In this document: in pieces, positions 54,117 through 63,331 of the stretch | Layout of the letters: each line of letters opens with the position of its first letter | Position numbering within the stretch: position 1 is the stretch's first letter | NCBI RefSeq assembly: GCF_001270265.1 | Contig: NZ_LGAP01000002.1 | Location: forward strand, 186,001-250,000 | Source of the DNA: Ensifer adhaerens | GTDB lineage: Bacteria; Pseudomonadota; Alphaproteobacteria; Rhizobiales; Rhizobiaceae | Length of the DNA: 64,000 bases | Direction of reading: 5' to 3' | The notes under the pieces: model-generated | Told to the model about the DNA's origin: nothing | Database searches by the model: none | The model's input: only the letters and a program-made list of their open reading frames with translations | Made by a program: the position numbers and the translations under genes

Positions 54117-54212
54117 TCGCGCAAAAGTGTGCAGCGATTTTGCGATAACGACATGCGCAAAAAAAGAGCGTGAGGCGCAGCAAGCGAATCCTGGAGATTG
54201 CGAGACGCTCTA
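54117..54212 (+). repeat. Dispersed ~100-bp repeat, copy 3
   Basis: Matches the copy at 43711-43810 in block order (GCGCAAAAGTGTGC, TTTTGCGATAACG, CATGCGCAAAA, GCGCAGCAAGCGAATCCTGG). It begins four bases after the SDR stop. Confidence 0.75.
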
Positions 54213-54349
54213 GACGAGACGCTGCGCCAGCTGCCCCGAAGAGCGTTCGGGGTCGCCGCCCGCCCCGCAGGGCCACCGCGCGAGGACACGGGCCGGCTGG
54301 CGGCCGTACTTAAGGCGCTTCGGCAATGGCCCCAAGCCGGGCGACGGGT

Positions 54350-54466
54350 CTAGATCAGCATCATCAGCAACGTGGCGCCGAGAATCAACAATGTCGACGC
54401 GATAATCGCTGAGATCAGCAGGGGGTCGCGATTGTGGCGGTGCTCTTCTTCTTCGACGCGGCGCAT
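54350..54466 (-). CDS. 38-residue single-helix membrane protein
   Basis: A complete tiny gene: a charged start (MRRVEEEEHRHNRDP) and one hydrophobic helix (LLISAIIASTLLILGATLLM) to the C terminus. GAGG lies eight bases before the ATG. Small proteins of this form often modulate membrane complexes. No family is recognised. Confidence 0.6.
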   Translation of the reverse strand: MRRVEEEEHRHNRDPLLISAIIASTLLILGATLLMMLI

Positions 54467-54727
54467 GCAGGTTTCCTCACGTGTGTGAATAAACGTGGGC
54501 TGCATCAACTATGTTGGAAGAAACGGGCGGACGCAATGAAATCTGTCGCGGCAACGCAAAACGCGTGATGTCGGCATCTTCCCTCCGCAGGATGGACAGA
54601 TGGTCTTCTCGAATGCGATGTCGAATTTCGGCTGCCGATGCGCATGACCCGCAGATAGCCGGTCTTGTCTTCCACGGACTATCCCCGAGGCATCGGGCCT
54701 AGTTTGGGCGTCTATGGCGCGCCGCGA

Positions 54728-55453
54728 TCATCGATCGATATCGAGTTCGGGATACCTGCGGAAAATGCCGCTTTCGTTGAAGGCCAATCGTCGCGGCGAT
54801 GCGAGGTAAGCAGCGATCGCGGGTCTGTTCTTCACCAGCCGGTGCAGGCGTGCAAGACCGGGATAGCGGGACTCGTGGCCTGTCATCGCCTTGGGGAAGG
54901 CATAGAGCAGCCCTTCGATCATCTGGAACATCGACAGGTCGACATAGGTAAGGCCGTTACCGACGAGATGGCCGCCTTGTGCCGAGTTCTGTGTCAGTAC
55001 GCGTTCGAAGTAGTCGAGGAACTTCGGGAGACGATTCCTGACGAATTCGAATGACCGCGCCTTCGCCTCGTCCTTCTGGTCCTCATAGTATTTTGAGGTT
55101 GCGATCGGGTGATGCGTGTCGTGCACTTCCGCGACGAAGTCGGTGATCGTCAGTTGAAGGCCGTTCGCAAACCAGCGCGATGCTTCATCCAATGGGGCAA
55201 GACCAAGCCTCGGGCCGAGATAGAAAAGAATATTGGCGACGTGCGAGACGAGTTGGTCGCCGTCCCTGAGAAAGGGAGGCGCGAAGGGAATATGCGCCTC
55301 TGACGAGCTATTGATGATCTGCATCATCTCCTCAGTCCCGCGGTCCGGCTCCCGCGTGACATCGACATAGTTCGAACCGGTCTCTTCCAGCGCCAGGCGT
55401 ATGAATTCACCGCGACCCTGGATGCCATCCCAGTAGTAAAGTTCAAATGCCAT
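54728..55453 (-). CDS. Glutathione S-transferase
   Basis: A 241-residue GST. The N-terminal thioredoxin-like domain is FELYYWDGIQGRGEFIRLAL with a glutathione-contact Tyr and a later LVSHVANILFYLG; the all-helical C-terminal domain includes GLTYVDLSMFQMIEGL. It conjugates glutathione to electrophiles. ATG 55453 follows GGAGG; a longer start at 55480 has none. Confidence 0.87.
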   Translation of the reverse strand: MAFELYYWDGIQGRGEFIRLALEETGSNYVDVTREPDRGTEEMMQIINSSSEAHIPFAPPFLRDGDQLVSHVANILFYLGPRLGLAPLDEASRWFANGLQLTITDFVAEVHDTHHPIATSKYYEDQKDEAKARSFEFVRNRLPKFLDYFERVLTQNSAQGGHLVGNGLTYVDLSMFQMIEGLLYAFPKAMTGHESRYPGLARLHRLVKNRPAIAAYLASPRRLAFNESGIFRRYPELDIDR

Positions 55454-55885
55454 GCCACCTCCCGAAGCAATCTGAGCCATCGGATTGCTGTCATATCAAG
55501 ATGCCGATCGCGGGCTCGTCAATCCGGCGCGATCGGTCGCGCGATGCGATCGTTTTCAAACATTGAGCAGAAGTCGGCGCTTGTCTACCGCGTCGTCGAT
55601 AGCGGGAAGTGCTCCGCATTGTCCCGCTGCGGCTCCTTCGACGCGCTGCCGCGGAGACGGTCTAGCCTCGGCGGTTTCATCCGCGTTTCACTGGATGATG
55701 CCGCGCAAGGCTGCGAAAGCTTCGACCAGGGTGCGGCGACGAAATATCTCCTGAATCAGCACGGCATCTAAGGGCGGCGTGATACCACCACTGAGTGGCG
55801 AGGCGGCAATCGACAATGGCTTTGATCCGAGGACGAGCGTGGCCATTTCGGGTCTCACCACTTGGAGCGCCCACCAATTGCGACG
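55454..55885. other. Intergenic region with short frames
   Basis: No recognisable gene. A minus-strand frame of 52 codons (55688-55846) ends in LIQEIFRRRTLVEAFAALRG and may be a remnant of a longer protein, but the family is not identified. Plus-strand frames here have no similarity. Confidence 0.4.
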
Positions 55886-57055
55886 TCAGGTCGATGCCAA
55901 CGCGGGAACTGCGTTCGTGGTTGGCTTCAACCTACCGGTCAGCATCAAGCTTACGGCGAGGAATGGAATAAGCATGCCCAAGCCGAAACGCATGTCGCTG
56001 TGCTCTGCGACGAGCCCGATCATCGGCGGCCCGATCAGAAAGCCGAGGAGCGCCACGAAAGACAGGATGGCGACGCTCGCTGCCGCTGGCCGGTCCTTTT
56101 GGTCGGCAGCGGCCGTGACGGCAAGCGGGAAGCCTACCGAGACGCCGAAGCCCATCGCGGCGAAGCCGGCGAGCGCGGCCCAGGCCGCGGGGCTTGCCAC
56201 CACCAGGAACAAGCCTGCGATGCTCGCCAGTCCGCATGCCCGGGCCACGGCGATGGGCCCGTAAGTTGCCTTGAGGCGGTCACCGCCAAAACGCCCAGCC
56301 GCGACCATGAAGGCGAAGATCGAATAGCCGAAACCGGCGCTGGCGCTGGTGAGCCCGAAGACGTCGCGCAGGTAAACCGCCGACCAGTCGGCCACCGCGC
56401 CTTCGGTCATGGTGATGCCGAAAACGAAGAAACAGATACCAAGCAACGCCCGGCTTGGTCGGCGGCGCCTTGTTTGGGTGGTGTCCGCCTGGTGCGCTTC
56501 TGCTGGGTGCAGGTCCGGCAGCGCTCTTGCTGCCAACAGGCTGATCGGTAACATGATCGCCGCTGCTATCAGCACGGCCCATTCCGGCGACACACCGGCC
56601 GCGGCAAAACCGATGCCGACCAAGCTGCCGGCCATGATGCCGAGGCTCCAGAAGCCATGGCATGTGCTCATGATCAACTGGCCGGAACGCTTCTCGATGG
56701 CATCAGCTTCGACGTTGAGGCCGAGCTCCAATGTGGCCAATGCCACCCCGACGGCGGCGAGCGTAACAAAAAGCGCTTCGATGTTTGGCGCCCATGTCGG
56801 CAGCCACACCAGCCCGAGGAATACCACAAAGCCATAGAGGATGGTGGCGCGGCCGCCGATCCAGGCGACGAAGCGTCCGGCGAAAGGCAGAGTGAGCAGG
56901 ATGCCCGCCGGCATCCCGAGCAGTGCCAGTGCCAGTTCCGCCGGTCCGAGGCCGAGCTTTTGTTGAATGTCGGGAATGCGTGGCAGCCAGGCGCCAAAAG
57001 CGATCGGCTGGAGGAAAAAGATCAGCATGATGAGTCGCTGACTGGTCATGCGCAT
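55886..57055 (-). CDS. MFS transporter, YbjJ-like
   Basis: A 389-residue major facilitator with 12 predicted membrane helices. The start (FFLQPIAFGAWLPRIPDIQ) and GPAELALALLGMPAG are typical of the YbjJ branch of putative exporters. The middle loop is short and basic (DTTQTRRRRPSRA). The substrate is unknown. ATGs at 57055 and 57049 both have GAGGAG upstream. Confidence 0.87.
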   Translation of the reverse strand: MRMTSQRLIMLIFFLQPIAFGAWLPRIPDIQQKLGLGPAELALALLGMPAGILLTLPFAGRFVAWIGGRATILYGFVVFLGLVWLPTWAPNIEALFVTLAAVGVALATLELGLNVEADAIEKRSGQLIMSTCHGFWSLGIMAGSLVGIGFAAAGVSPEWAVLIAAAIMLPISLLAARALPDLHPAEAHQADTTQTRRRRPSRALLGICFFVFGITMTEGAVADWSAVYLRDVFGLTSASAGFGYSIFAFMVAAGRFGGDRLKATYGPIAVARACGLASIAGLFLVVASPAAWAALAGFAAMGFGVSVGFPLAVTAAADQKDRPAAASVAILSFVALLGFLIGPPMIGLVAEHSDMRFGLGMLIPFLAVSLMLTGRLKPTTNAVPALAST

Positions 57056-57632
57056 TGCTCCTCGAAATATCGTGCTGTCAACTTGTCCGCATGCCCGTGT
57101 CTTGGGGCAGGGATGTCCTTGTGTATTCCGGGTCGTCGTTGAAAATTATTTTCACAATTTGTGTGATAGACGAGCGCGGCTGTCAACGGGGATACTTCGG
57201 TGATGTGTCGAATTTCTATGCAGAACGACGCTGTCTTGCCACCGGAATATTAGGCGATGCGCAACAAATGTGACCAGTACTCTTGGATGGTCAAGGGAAA
57301 TCGCTCAACTCTGGAGTATCGCGGATCATAGCGACATGCGCGCACTATGGCGCGGTTTGTGAGCTTACGGTGATGAAATGAAAAAAATATACATGGAAGC
57401 GGAGCGGGCACCATCGTGAGGGGCAGGCGCCGGGATTGATCCGGGCATCCGTTGTGGGCTTTTGAAGGCGATGTGTTGCGAGCTTCTCCCCCTCCACCAG
57501 GCCAACGCCGACGTCAATGCGCATGACGAAGCTCGCGGCGTTTGGTTGACCGGCCGACTTCAGGCGAAGACGGCCGGCCCGAGATCGGCCGGAGGGCCGA
57601 ATAGCAACGCGCCAAGAACAGGGGTGACGCTG
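57056..57632. other. Intergenic region upstream of the MFS gene
   Basis: No coding frame is supported. The left part holds two overlapping palindromes (57139-57165). The right part next to galU is GC-rich without similarity. Confidence 0.45.
57139..57165. promoter_or_regulatory. Overlapping palindromes, possible operator
   Basis: TGAAAAT-T-ATTTTCA (57139-57153) overlaps TCACA-N5-TGTGA (57151-57165). They lie about 90 bases upstream of the MFS start in an A/T-rich promoter-like stretch. No regulator gene is adjacent. Confidence 0.45.
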
Positions 57633-58535
57633 TCAGGCGATTGCGCGGATGGGCGCCATCAGCGCATGCATCTCGCCGGAGATCCCCGCTGCAATGTCGG
57701 CGCGCGTCATTGCCATATGCAGATTGGCCGCGACGAAGCCGGCAGGATTTCCGCAGTCGAAAGTGCGGCCGCCAAATTCGAAGGCGCGAATTTCCTGGTC
57801 TTTCATCAGAGTGATCATGGCGTCGGTCAGCTGGATCTCGCCGCCTGCGCCGGGCTCCTGGCGTTCGAGGATGTTGAAGATCTCGGGCTGGAGAATATAG
57901 CGCCCGGAAATAAACAGGTTGCTTGGCGCCGTGCCCGGTGCCGGTTTTTCCACGAGGCCATCGACCAGAGCGCCCGCAATGGTCTGCTTCAAGGAAACGA
58001 TGCCGAACTTGTGGGCCTCTTCCGGCAGGCACCGCTCGACCGCCACGACATTGCCGCCGTGTCGCTGGTGGAGGCTCGTCATGGATTTGAGGCAGGGCTC
58101 GTGATCGACCATCAGCATATCAGGCAGCAGCACCGCGAAAGGTTCGTCGCCGACGATGTGGCGCGCGGTCCAGACGGCGTGTCCAAGGCCACGGGCCTGT
58201 TGCTGGCGCACGAATGAGATGCTTCCGACATCGGGCGTTGCCGTCGCCAGACGATCGGCAAGCGGGTTCTTGCCGGCCCGCCGAAGCGTCGCGTCGACCT
58301 CGAATGCGTGATCGAAGTAGTCCTCGATCGCACCCTTCATGCGGCCGGTGACGATGATGACGTGTTCGATGCCCGCGGCAAACGCCTCGCTGACGATGTA
58401 ATCAAGGATTGGCCGGTCGACGATCGGCAGGAGTTCCTTGGGAACGCTTTTCGTCGCCGGCAGCATTCGCGTACCGAATCCGGCGGCCGGGATGATCGCC
58501 TTGCGCACTTTGTTCTGCATCTTCGCGTTTTGCAT
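57633..58535 (-). CDS. galU: UTP-glucose-1-phosphate uridylyltransferase
   Basis: A 300-residue GalU (ExoN) protein: AIIPAAGFGTRMLPATKSVP nucleotide-binding loop, KELLPIVDRPILDYIV, DMLMVDH and GIVSLKQT, and GGRTFDCGNPAGFVAAN near the end. It makes UDP-glucose, the precursor of exopolysaccharide glucose and galactose units. GAGGTG precedes ATG 58535. It is the last gene of the polysaccharide operon in the leftward direction. Confidence 0.93.
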   Translation of the reverse strand: MQNAKMQNKVRKAIIPAAGFGTRMLPATKSVPKELLPIVDRPILDYIVSEAFAAGIEHVIIVTGRMKGAIEDYFDHAFEVDATLRRAGKNPLADRLATATPDVGSISFVRQQQARGLGHAVWTARHIVGDEPFAVLLPDMLMVDHEPCLKSMTSLHQRHGGNVVAVERCLPEEAHKFGIVSLKQTIAGALVDGLVEKPAPGTAPSNLFISGRYILQPEIFNILERQEPGAGGEIQLTDAMITLMKDQEIRAFEFGGRTFDCGNPAGFVAANLHMAMTRADIAAGISGEMHALMAPIRAIA

Positions 58536-58552
58536 GTTCACACCTCTTCGCT

Positions 58553-59740
58553 TCAGGCAACTCGGGAGATTTTCGCCTGTGGGGATTTGAGGATGTCGTG
58601 CATCTTATGCGCGACACCATTTTCAGTGAGGAAACGGTACATTTCGTCGTAGGTGTGGAACCAGGCACGGTTGTACCTGTCGAAAAGCGCCTGGTCCCAA
58701 TAGTCCTCGAGACAGAACTCCGCCTGCCCGAAGATGTCGAAACTGGGGATCTTGAATGTGTCTGAGAATTCGGCCGTTCGGCTGTCATAGGTGCAGTAGA
58801 TCGACGGTACCCCGTTCGCCAGCGCCATGAGATTGCCGTGAAGACGATAGCCGAGCACGAGATCCTGGGCACGGATCAGCCGTTCGTAATCGGCAACGAC
58901 ATCGGAATAGAAAAGTCTTTGCTGGTAAAGGCGCAGCATCGTTTCATCGAGATACCATGATGATGTCCAATGGTCGGCCTTGAGCGCAGCGATTGCTTCG
59001 TCGCGCTGCGCTTCGTTTCCCAGAACGAGCTTCTTCTCCTCGACCTCGCCTTGCGTCAACAGTACGGTCTCGAAGCGTCCGGCCATAGTTTTCACCAGGT
59101 CTCGGTGGAAGCCGAGATAACGTTCGATGTCCTTGGCGTAGGCGTCGGAGACTTCCCGCCTGACGGTGACCCCGACGTTGCGGACCTGTTCCAGCGGCGG
59201 CAGCGTAATGCGCAGTTCCGGGTCGTTCAGCCGGAAGGCGGTGGGGCACCCGACGATCCGGACATTGCGGATGCCGAGGTCCCAGAGAACTTCGGCCGAA
59301 TAGGCCCCACGCACACCGATCGAGGTCGTCGATTCGGACATCAAGTGCAGGACGGCGCGCGTATCGTCGGAGAGCCTGATTTTGCCATCCACCGGCGCCT
59401 GTGCGCCGATACCGAAGCCGATGACGGGCAGGCCGAGCGCCTTCAGGACCGTTGCGGCCGCCTCCCAGTTCATGGCGTCGTGAATGTAATTGGATCCGCG
59501 CAGGAATACGTAATCGTATTCCTCCCGAAGCCGGGCGATTTCGCGTGGCCTGAATTCCGATATTTCGAGGACACCGAGTTCTTCGAAACGTAACAGCTTC
59601 AGCGACGAGTCGAAGACGAACGCATCACCCATATTATGGTAGGTGTTGATGTGAGACTGGACGTCTTGATGTTGATACCAGCGAACGCTGTCATGGGCGT
59701 AGACTTCGCCGGCGGGGATCATGACCAATATGCGTGCCAA
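58553..59740 (-). CDS. Polysaccharide pyruvyl transferase family protein
   Basis: A protein of about 395 residues resembling the polysaccharide pyruvyl transferase family: VFLRGSNYIHDAMNWEAA, IGFGIGAQAP, SIGVRGAYSAEVLWDLGI, and LVLGYRLHGNLMALANGVPS with the conserved late histidine. The family adds pyruvate ketals to sugars using phosphoenolpyruvate. The TTG at 59740 gives MARILVMIPAG as a first strand and is favoured; ATG 59722 is an alternative. It lies 13 bases after the GT4 gene. Confidence 0.8.
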   Translation of the reverse strand: MARILVMIPAGEVYAHDSVRWYQHQDVQSHINTYHNMGDAFVFDSSLKLLRFEELGVLEISEFRPREIARLREEYDYVFLRGSNYIHDAMNWEAAATVLKALGLPVIGFGIGAQAPVDGKIRLSDDTRAVLHLMSESTTSIGVRGAYSAEVLWDLGIRNVRIVGCPTAFRLNDPELRITLPPLEQVRNVGVTVRREVSDAYAKDIERYLGFHRDLVKTMAGRFETVLLTQGEVEEKKLVLGNEAQRDEAIAALKADHWTSSWYLDETMLRLYQQRLFYSDVVADYERLIRAQDLVLGYRLHGNLMALANGVPSIYCTYDSRTAEFSDTFKIPSFDIFGQAEFCLEDYWDQALFDRYNRAWFHTYDEMYRFLTENGVAHKMHDILKSPQAKISRVA

Positions 59741-59753
59741 AAGCTTTATTCCG

Positions 59754-61088
59754 TCATTGAAACTGTGACGAGACGCGCATCTCGACGCGCTGTTCGCGCT
59801 GCGCGGCATTGTCTTTCGCGCGCAGCAGGCTGCGATAGACGCTGTGGTGTTCCCGGGCGCAATCCTTGGCGCTGAAGGGACCCCTCATGGTGCTGCGCAA
59901 GCGGTCCCAGACCGTGTCGTCGTTCAGGACCTCGACGATCCGGTCCGCGAGATGCTGGCCGTTGCCGGCGCGGAAATGCAGGCCATCGGCACCATCGCGG
60001 ACTTTCTCGGCCATGCCGCCAATGTCGGAGCAGATGATCGGCCGGCGGTGCAGCAGCGCTTCCTGGATGACGACCGGTGAGTTCTCCCACCAGATCGATG
60101 GAAAGATCACCCAGTCGACGGAGCGCATGAGCTTTGGCAGATCCGCGTTCTGGTAGCTGCCGTAGAAGCGCACGCGGCGACCGGCTCGCTCGATCAGCTT
60201 CTTCATCCGCTCCTGGAATTCGACCGGCTGGCGTTCGAGATTCGCGCCGAAGATCATCAGGTAGGCGTCGTCCCCCCAAATTTCATCCGGTACGCGGCCA
60301 ACGGCATCGATCAGCACGTCGACGCCTTTGAACGGCGTCATCTGACCGAAGAAGGCGAAGCGATTGCGGGGCGCGTCGCTTCGCGCAAGTTCGCGGGCGG
60401 GCGTCGCCTCTTCGCCCATGATCCCGTTTTCGATGACATGAATGCGTTGTCGATCGATGCCCCACTCGGCGTAGCGCGTGGCGAGAAAGGCGCTCGGCGC
60501 AACGAACGCATCGACCATGTCGAGGAGCATTGTGCGCACGAGCGCCTCGCGCCTTAGGAACCTTGATGCTGGAATATCCGGAAAACAGCTGTTGCAGGCC
60601 GTAGGCGAGGCCTGTTCGCAAAGTTGGCCTGTCGGCCGCTTCACCATCTGCCCGTGATTGTGGCAGATCGGCACGAACTCATGAAGGGTGAGAAGCACGA
60701 CGGCGTCGGGCAGCGCCGACCGCACCGCATAGAGCGCTTCGAGACCGAAGCCCAGAACGTGATGGAAATGAATGACATCCGGTCTCACATCGCGCACGAA
60801 CCGCAGGAGGTCGCGCTCAATTGATAAGACGTCCTCATTCGCCAGGTGAAAATGATCATAGGTATCCGTGTGGAACAGCACCTCTTCCTGTGGGAGGCGC
60901 GCACTCATGAGCGCGGACGACGCGTGTCTTTGCAGCGGAGGCGATGCAGCCGCCAGATACACGGATTCGACGTTTTCCATCGCATTCAACCCGCGATGCA
61001 GGTTGTGCGAGGCGATCTCCGCCCCACCGAGCGAAAACGAGGGATGCGCATGCGAGATCACCAGGACGCGAAGCTTTTGCTCCCTCAT
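59754..61088 (-). CDS. GT4-family glycosyltransferase
   Basis: A 444-residue GT-B glycosyltransferase: VISHAHPSFSLGGAEIASHN for the acceptor side, FHHVLGFGLEAL, VIENGIMG, FAFFGQMTPFKGVDVLIDAV, and the donor-site E-x7-E-like region around PSIWWENSPVVIQEALLHRR. The cluster CEQASPTACNSCFPD is a Cys-rich insertion found in some polysaccharide GT4 enzymes. It overlaps the 748-residue protein gene by four bases. Confidence 0.9.
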   Translation of the reverse strand: MREQKLRVLVISHAHPSFSLGGAEIASHNLHRGLNAMENVESVYLAAASPPLQRHASSALMSARLPQEEVLFHTDTYDHFHLANEDVLSIERDLLRFVRDVRPDVIHFHHVLGFGLEALYAVRSALPDAVVLLTLHEFVPICHNHGQMVKRPTGQLCEQASPTACNSCFPDIPASRFLRREALVRTMLLDMVDAFVAPSAFLATRYAEWGIDRQRIHVIENGIMGEEATPARELARSDAPRNRFAFFGQMTPFKGVDVLIDAVGRVPDEIWGDDAYLMIFGANLERQPVEFQERMKKLIERAGRRVRFYGSYQNADLPKLMRSVDWVIFPSIWWENSPVVIQEALLHRRPIICSDIGGMAEKVRDGADGLHFRAGNGQHLADRIVEVLNDDTVWDRLRSTMRGPFSAKDCAREHHSVYRSLLRAKDNAAQREQRVEMRVSSQFQ

Positions 61089-63331
61089 GCGGAAATCCTG
61101 TCAAACGATGTTTGGCTTTGGTGGCCGCTTCGCCACCGCGACTTGAGTATTTCCGCATCGATGCGTTCGGCGAGCACGGCAAGCTTGCCGTTTTGCTCTG
61201 CCGACGTCGGCTCGTCGCAGCCGAGCAATTGGGTCGATGGCAGCAAGTAGGCAGCGATGCCTGCCTGGTTGATCCGCAGGCCTATCTCGCAGGCCTTTTG
61301 TTTTGAGCCAAGATAGACGCCGCAATCGCGCATCGCGTCCTTCAGGGCCTCACGCGGCATGATGCAGCATTCGAGCGACGCGACGTCGACGCGGGTTAAT
61401 TGCAGTGCCGCAATCGCCATCAGCGGATAACCAGCATAGCGATCGAGCAGCATTTGATCGCCGTCCTCGGAGAGCCAGCTTCCCGCCCATTTCACCGAGT
61501 GATCGTCATAGGCGAGCATCGGCGAAATCACGCTTCCGACGTGGGCCATTCCGACCATCGTCAGTGCGCCGTACCAACCTTTGGCCATCGGCACGAGCGA
61601 CCCCGACATCGTTACGATGGTCCCACACGAGACCACTTCCGCCCCGACCGCCATCAGATCGAAGCGATCCTGCGCTGCGGCTGCGCAGACCAGTCGGACC
61701 GAGAGCCCGTAAAACCGTACCAGCTGCCGTAAACGGACGAGATCCCTCTGGAAGGCGGGCTTGCTGACAACGATCACGAGCGGAGCGCAGCACGTCTGCG
61801 GATCAAGGGCAAGCAGAGCAAGGAGCGGCCCGACTTCAGTCATACCGACGGTGGATCCAACGACGATGGGAACGCCGGCGGTCTCGTCGAACACCCCAAC
61901 GTCGATGATCGTTTCCACGCGCGGCGCAGCGCAGGCGGCCTTGGAGAGCAGCGGAACGATCTGATGATCGACAATCGCGGGCAGCGCCCAGTTGGCAGCA
62001 TCGAACAACGACAATTGCTGGAGTGCGGCCCTTCGTGCGGGCATCCGCTTGGGCGTCAAGGGCAGAAAGGCGCGGCGACCCTCTCTTAAGGTCAGCTCAA
62101 GATAGGGTGTTGCGTCGAGATTGCCGCCAGACAGTCTCGCATGGGCGACAAATCCGTGGGCCTGATCGTCGCCGTCGAGTGATGCCCGGAATGCGGCTTG
62201 ATCGGCGAAGCTTTGCGAAACGTCGAGCCGATCGAGCCGCGTCCACACGTCATCGAGCCTGGCCTCCGTGCCGGGTCGCCGCAGTTTGACGGAGGAGACG
62301 TGGTGCTCCGGGTCGAGCAGCCAGCCGGAAATCAGCATGTCGCCGTCATCGGTCTCGAAAACCCGATCGACGTCCATGCGAACCGGCAATGGGAGGCTTG
62401 ATACCGTGTCCTTGCCGGTAAAGCCGTTTGCCGCCGAACGTAGGCGCAGCATGGCCTCTGGGGTGGCCCGGGCTTCAAGCAGTACCGAGCGGATGTGGTC
62501 CGGGATGTCCAGGGCCGCGCTGACCTGCACGCGCGAATGCGCCGGTGTCAGGTGCCAGCCTCCCCCGGCATTGTATATGATGCCTTTGAGAGTGTCGGCG
62601 CGCACTCGTCCGCCCGTTTCCAGAACGGCGATGAAGCCAAGTTCGCCCTCCGGTATGTCAGGTCGGGCAAAACTGGCGACGAAACAATCGGCAACTGTCG
62701 TTGCGCCGGCTAGAAGATAGGCCTGGCAACGGCCGGGAACGAACGCGCGGCTCCAACCCATGATGACGATGACACCATCATGGGTCTCTCCGACCAATTC
62801 GATGAAGCCGTCGGACGGCTGCAGGGCCTTGATCAGCGAAAGTCCGGCGGAAATCCTGTTGCGGTTCGTCGGCTGCACCATGAGCTGGTCGACGAGGCGA
62901 TTGGCGACGGCGACAGTTTCTCCTGCCGCCGTTTGCGCGATAAGGGTTGCCGCCTCTTCGATCGAGATTTGTCTGGGAGTGACGATGAAACGCTCGCTCA
63001 TACGCCCATCGTCAACGTCGATCGTCGAGATGGGAATGTCAGGCTTCGGCTGTGTCAGGAGCGCGGCGAAGCCGCGCATCGCGGTTGGCGATGACGCCGA
63101 CAAGGCCCAGCTTGCAACAGAAGCGCCGTCCAGTGAGGACCTCGCGTCATTGGCCCTGACCGAAATGGCACGGCCCCCGGCACGTCCGCTACCGAGGACG
63201 AGCACGGTTTCCTGATCGATCCTGCTGCAAAGGGCGCGGCCCTTCCCGAGGCGCAAGGCTGCTCCATCGGTCCGGGAGCCGGTCGGGCTGGTGGACCTTT
63301 CGTCGGTCGCTGTCGCCGGCCGCATCATCAT
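61085..63331 (-). CDS. Large glycosyltransferase-like protein of unknown role
   Basis: A 748-residue cytosolic protein. Residues about 100-300 have no clear match. Around 318-345 is the segment RMDVDRVFETDDGDMLISGW, with the pattern of the GWxxDP domain of the upstream neighbour. Residues about 480-735 resemble the end of a GT2-type fold (YGALTMVGMAHVGSVISPML, then IGLRINQAGIAAYLLPSTQL). The metal-binding DxD seen in active GT2 enzymes is not evident; the corresponding segment reads TIVTMSGSLVP. It may be an inactive or divergent glycosyltransferase. It starts on ATGs overlapping the upstream stop. Confidence 0.65.
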   Translation of the reverse strand: MMMRPATATDERSTSPTGSRTDGAALRLGKGRALCSRIDQETVLVLGSGRAGGRAISVRANDARSSLDGASVASWALSASSPTAMRGFAALLTQPKPDIPISTIDVDDGRMSERFIVTPRQISIEEAATLIAQTAAGETVAVANRLVDQLMVQPTNRNRISAGLSLIKALQPSDGFIELVGETHDGVIVIMGWSRAFVPGRCQAYLLAGATTVADCFVASFARPDIPEGELGFIAVLETGGRVRADTLKGIIYNAGGGWHLTPAHSRVQVSAALDIPDHIRSVLLEARATPEAMLRLRSAANGFTGKDTVSSLPLPVRMDVDRVFETDDGDMLISGWLLDPEHHVSSVKLRRPGTEARLDDVWTRLDRLDVSQSFADQAAFRASLDGDDQAHGFVAHARLSGGNLDATPYLELTLREGRRAFLPLTPKRMPARRAALQQLSLFDAANWALPAIVDHQIVPLLSKAACAAPRVETIIDVGVFDETAGVPIVVGSTVGMTEVGPLLALLALDPQTCCAPLVIVVSKPAFQRDLVRLRQLVRFYGLSVRLVCAAAAQDRFDLMAVGAEVVSCGTIVTMSGSLVPMAKGWYGALTMVGMAHVGSVISPMLAYDDHSVKWAGSWLSEDGDQMLLDRYAGYPLMAIAALQLTRVDVASLECCIMPREALKDAMRDCGVYLGSKQKACEIGLRINQAGIAAYLLPSTQLLGCDEPTSAEQNGKLAVLAERIDAEILKSRWRSGHQSQTSFDRISA

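Noticed and set aside
43681-54300. Complete insertion sequence or transposase
   Set aside because: Only short repeats, hairpins and gene fragments are present; no frame resembles a transposase or integrase.
55544-55771. Short frames between the GST and MFS genes
   Set aside because: Two overlapping frames in different phases, no similarity, and weak start sites.
57055-57273. Short plus-strand frame in the MFS upstream region
   Set aside because: It overlaps the palindromes and promoter-like A/T-rich sequence and resembles no family.
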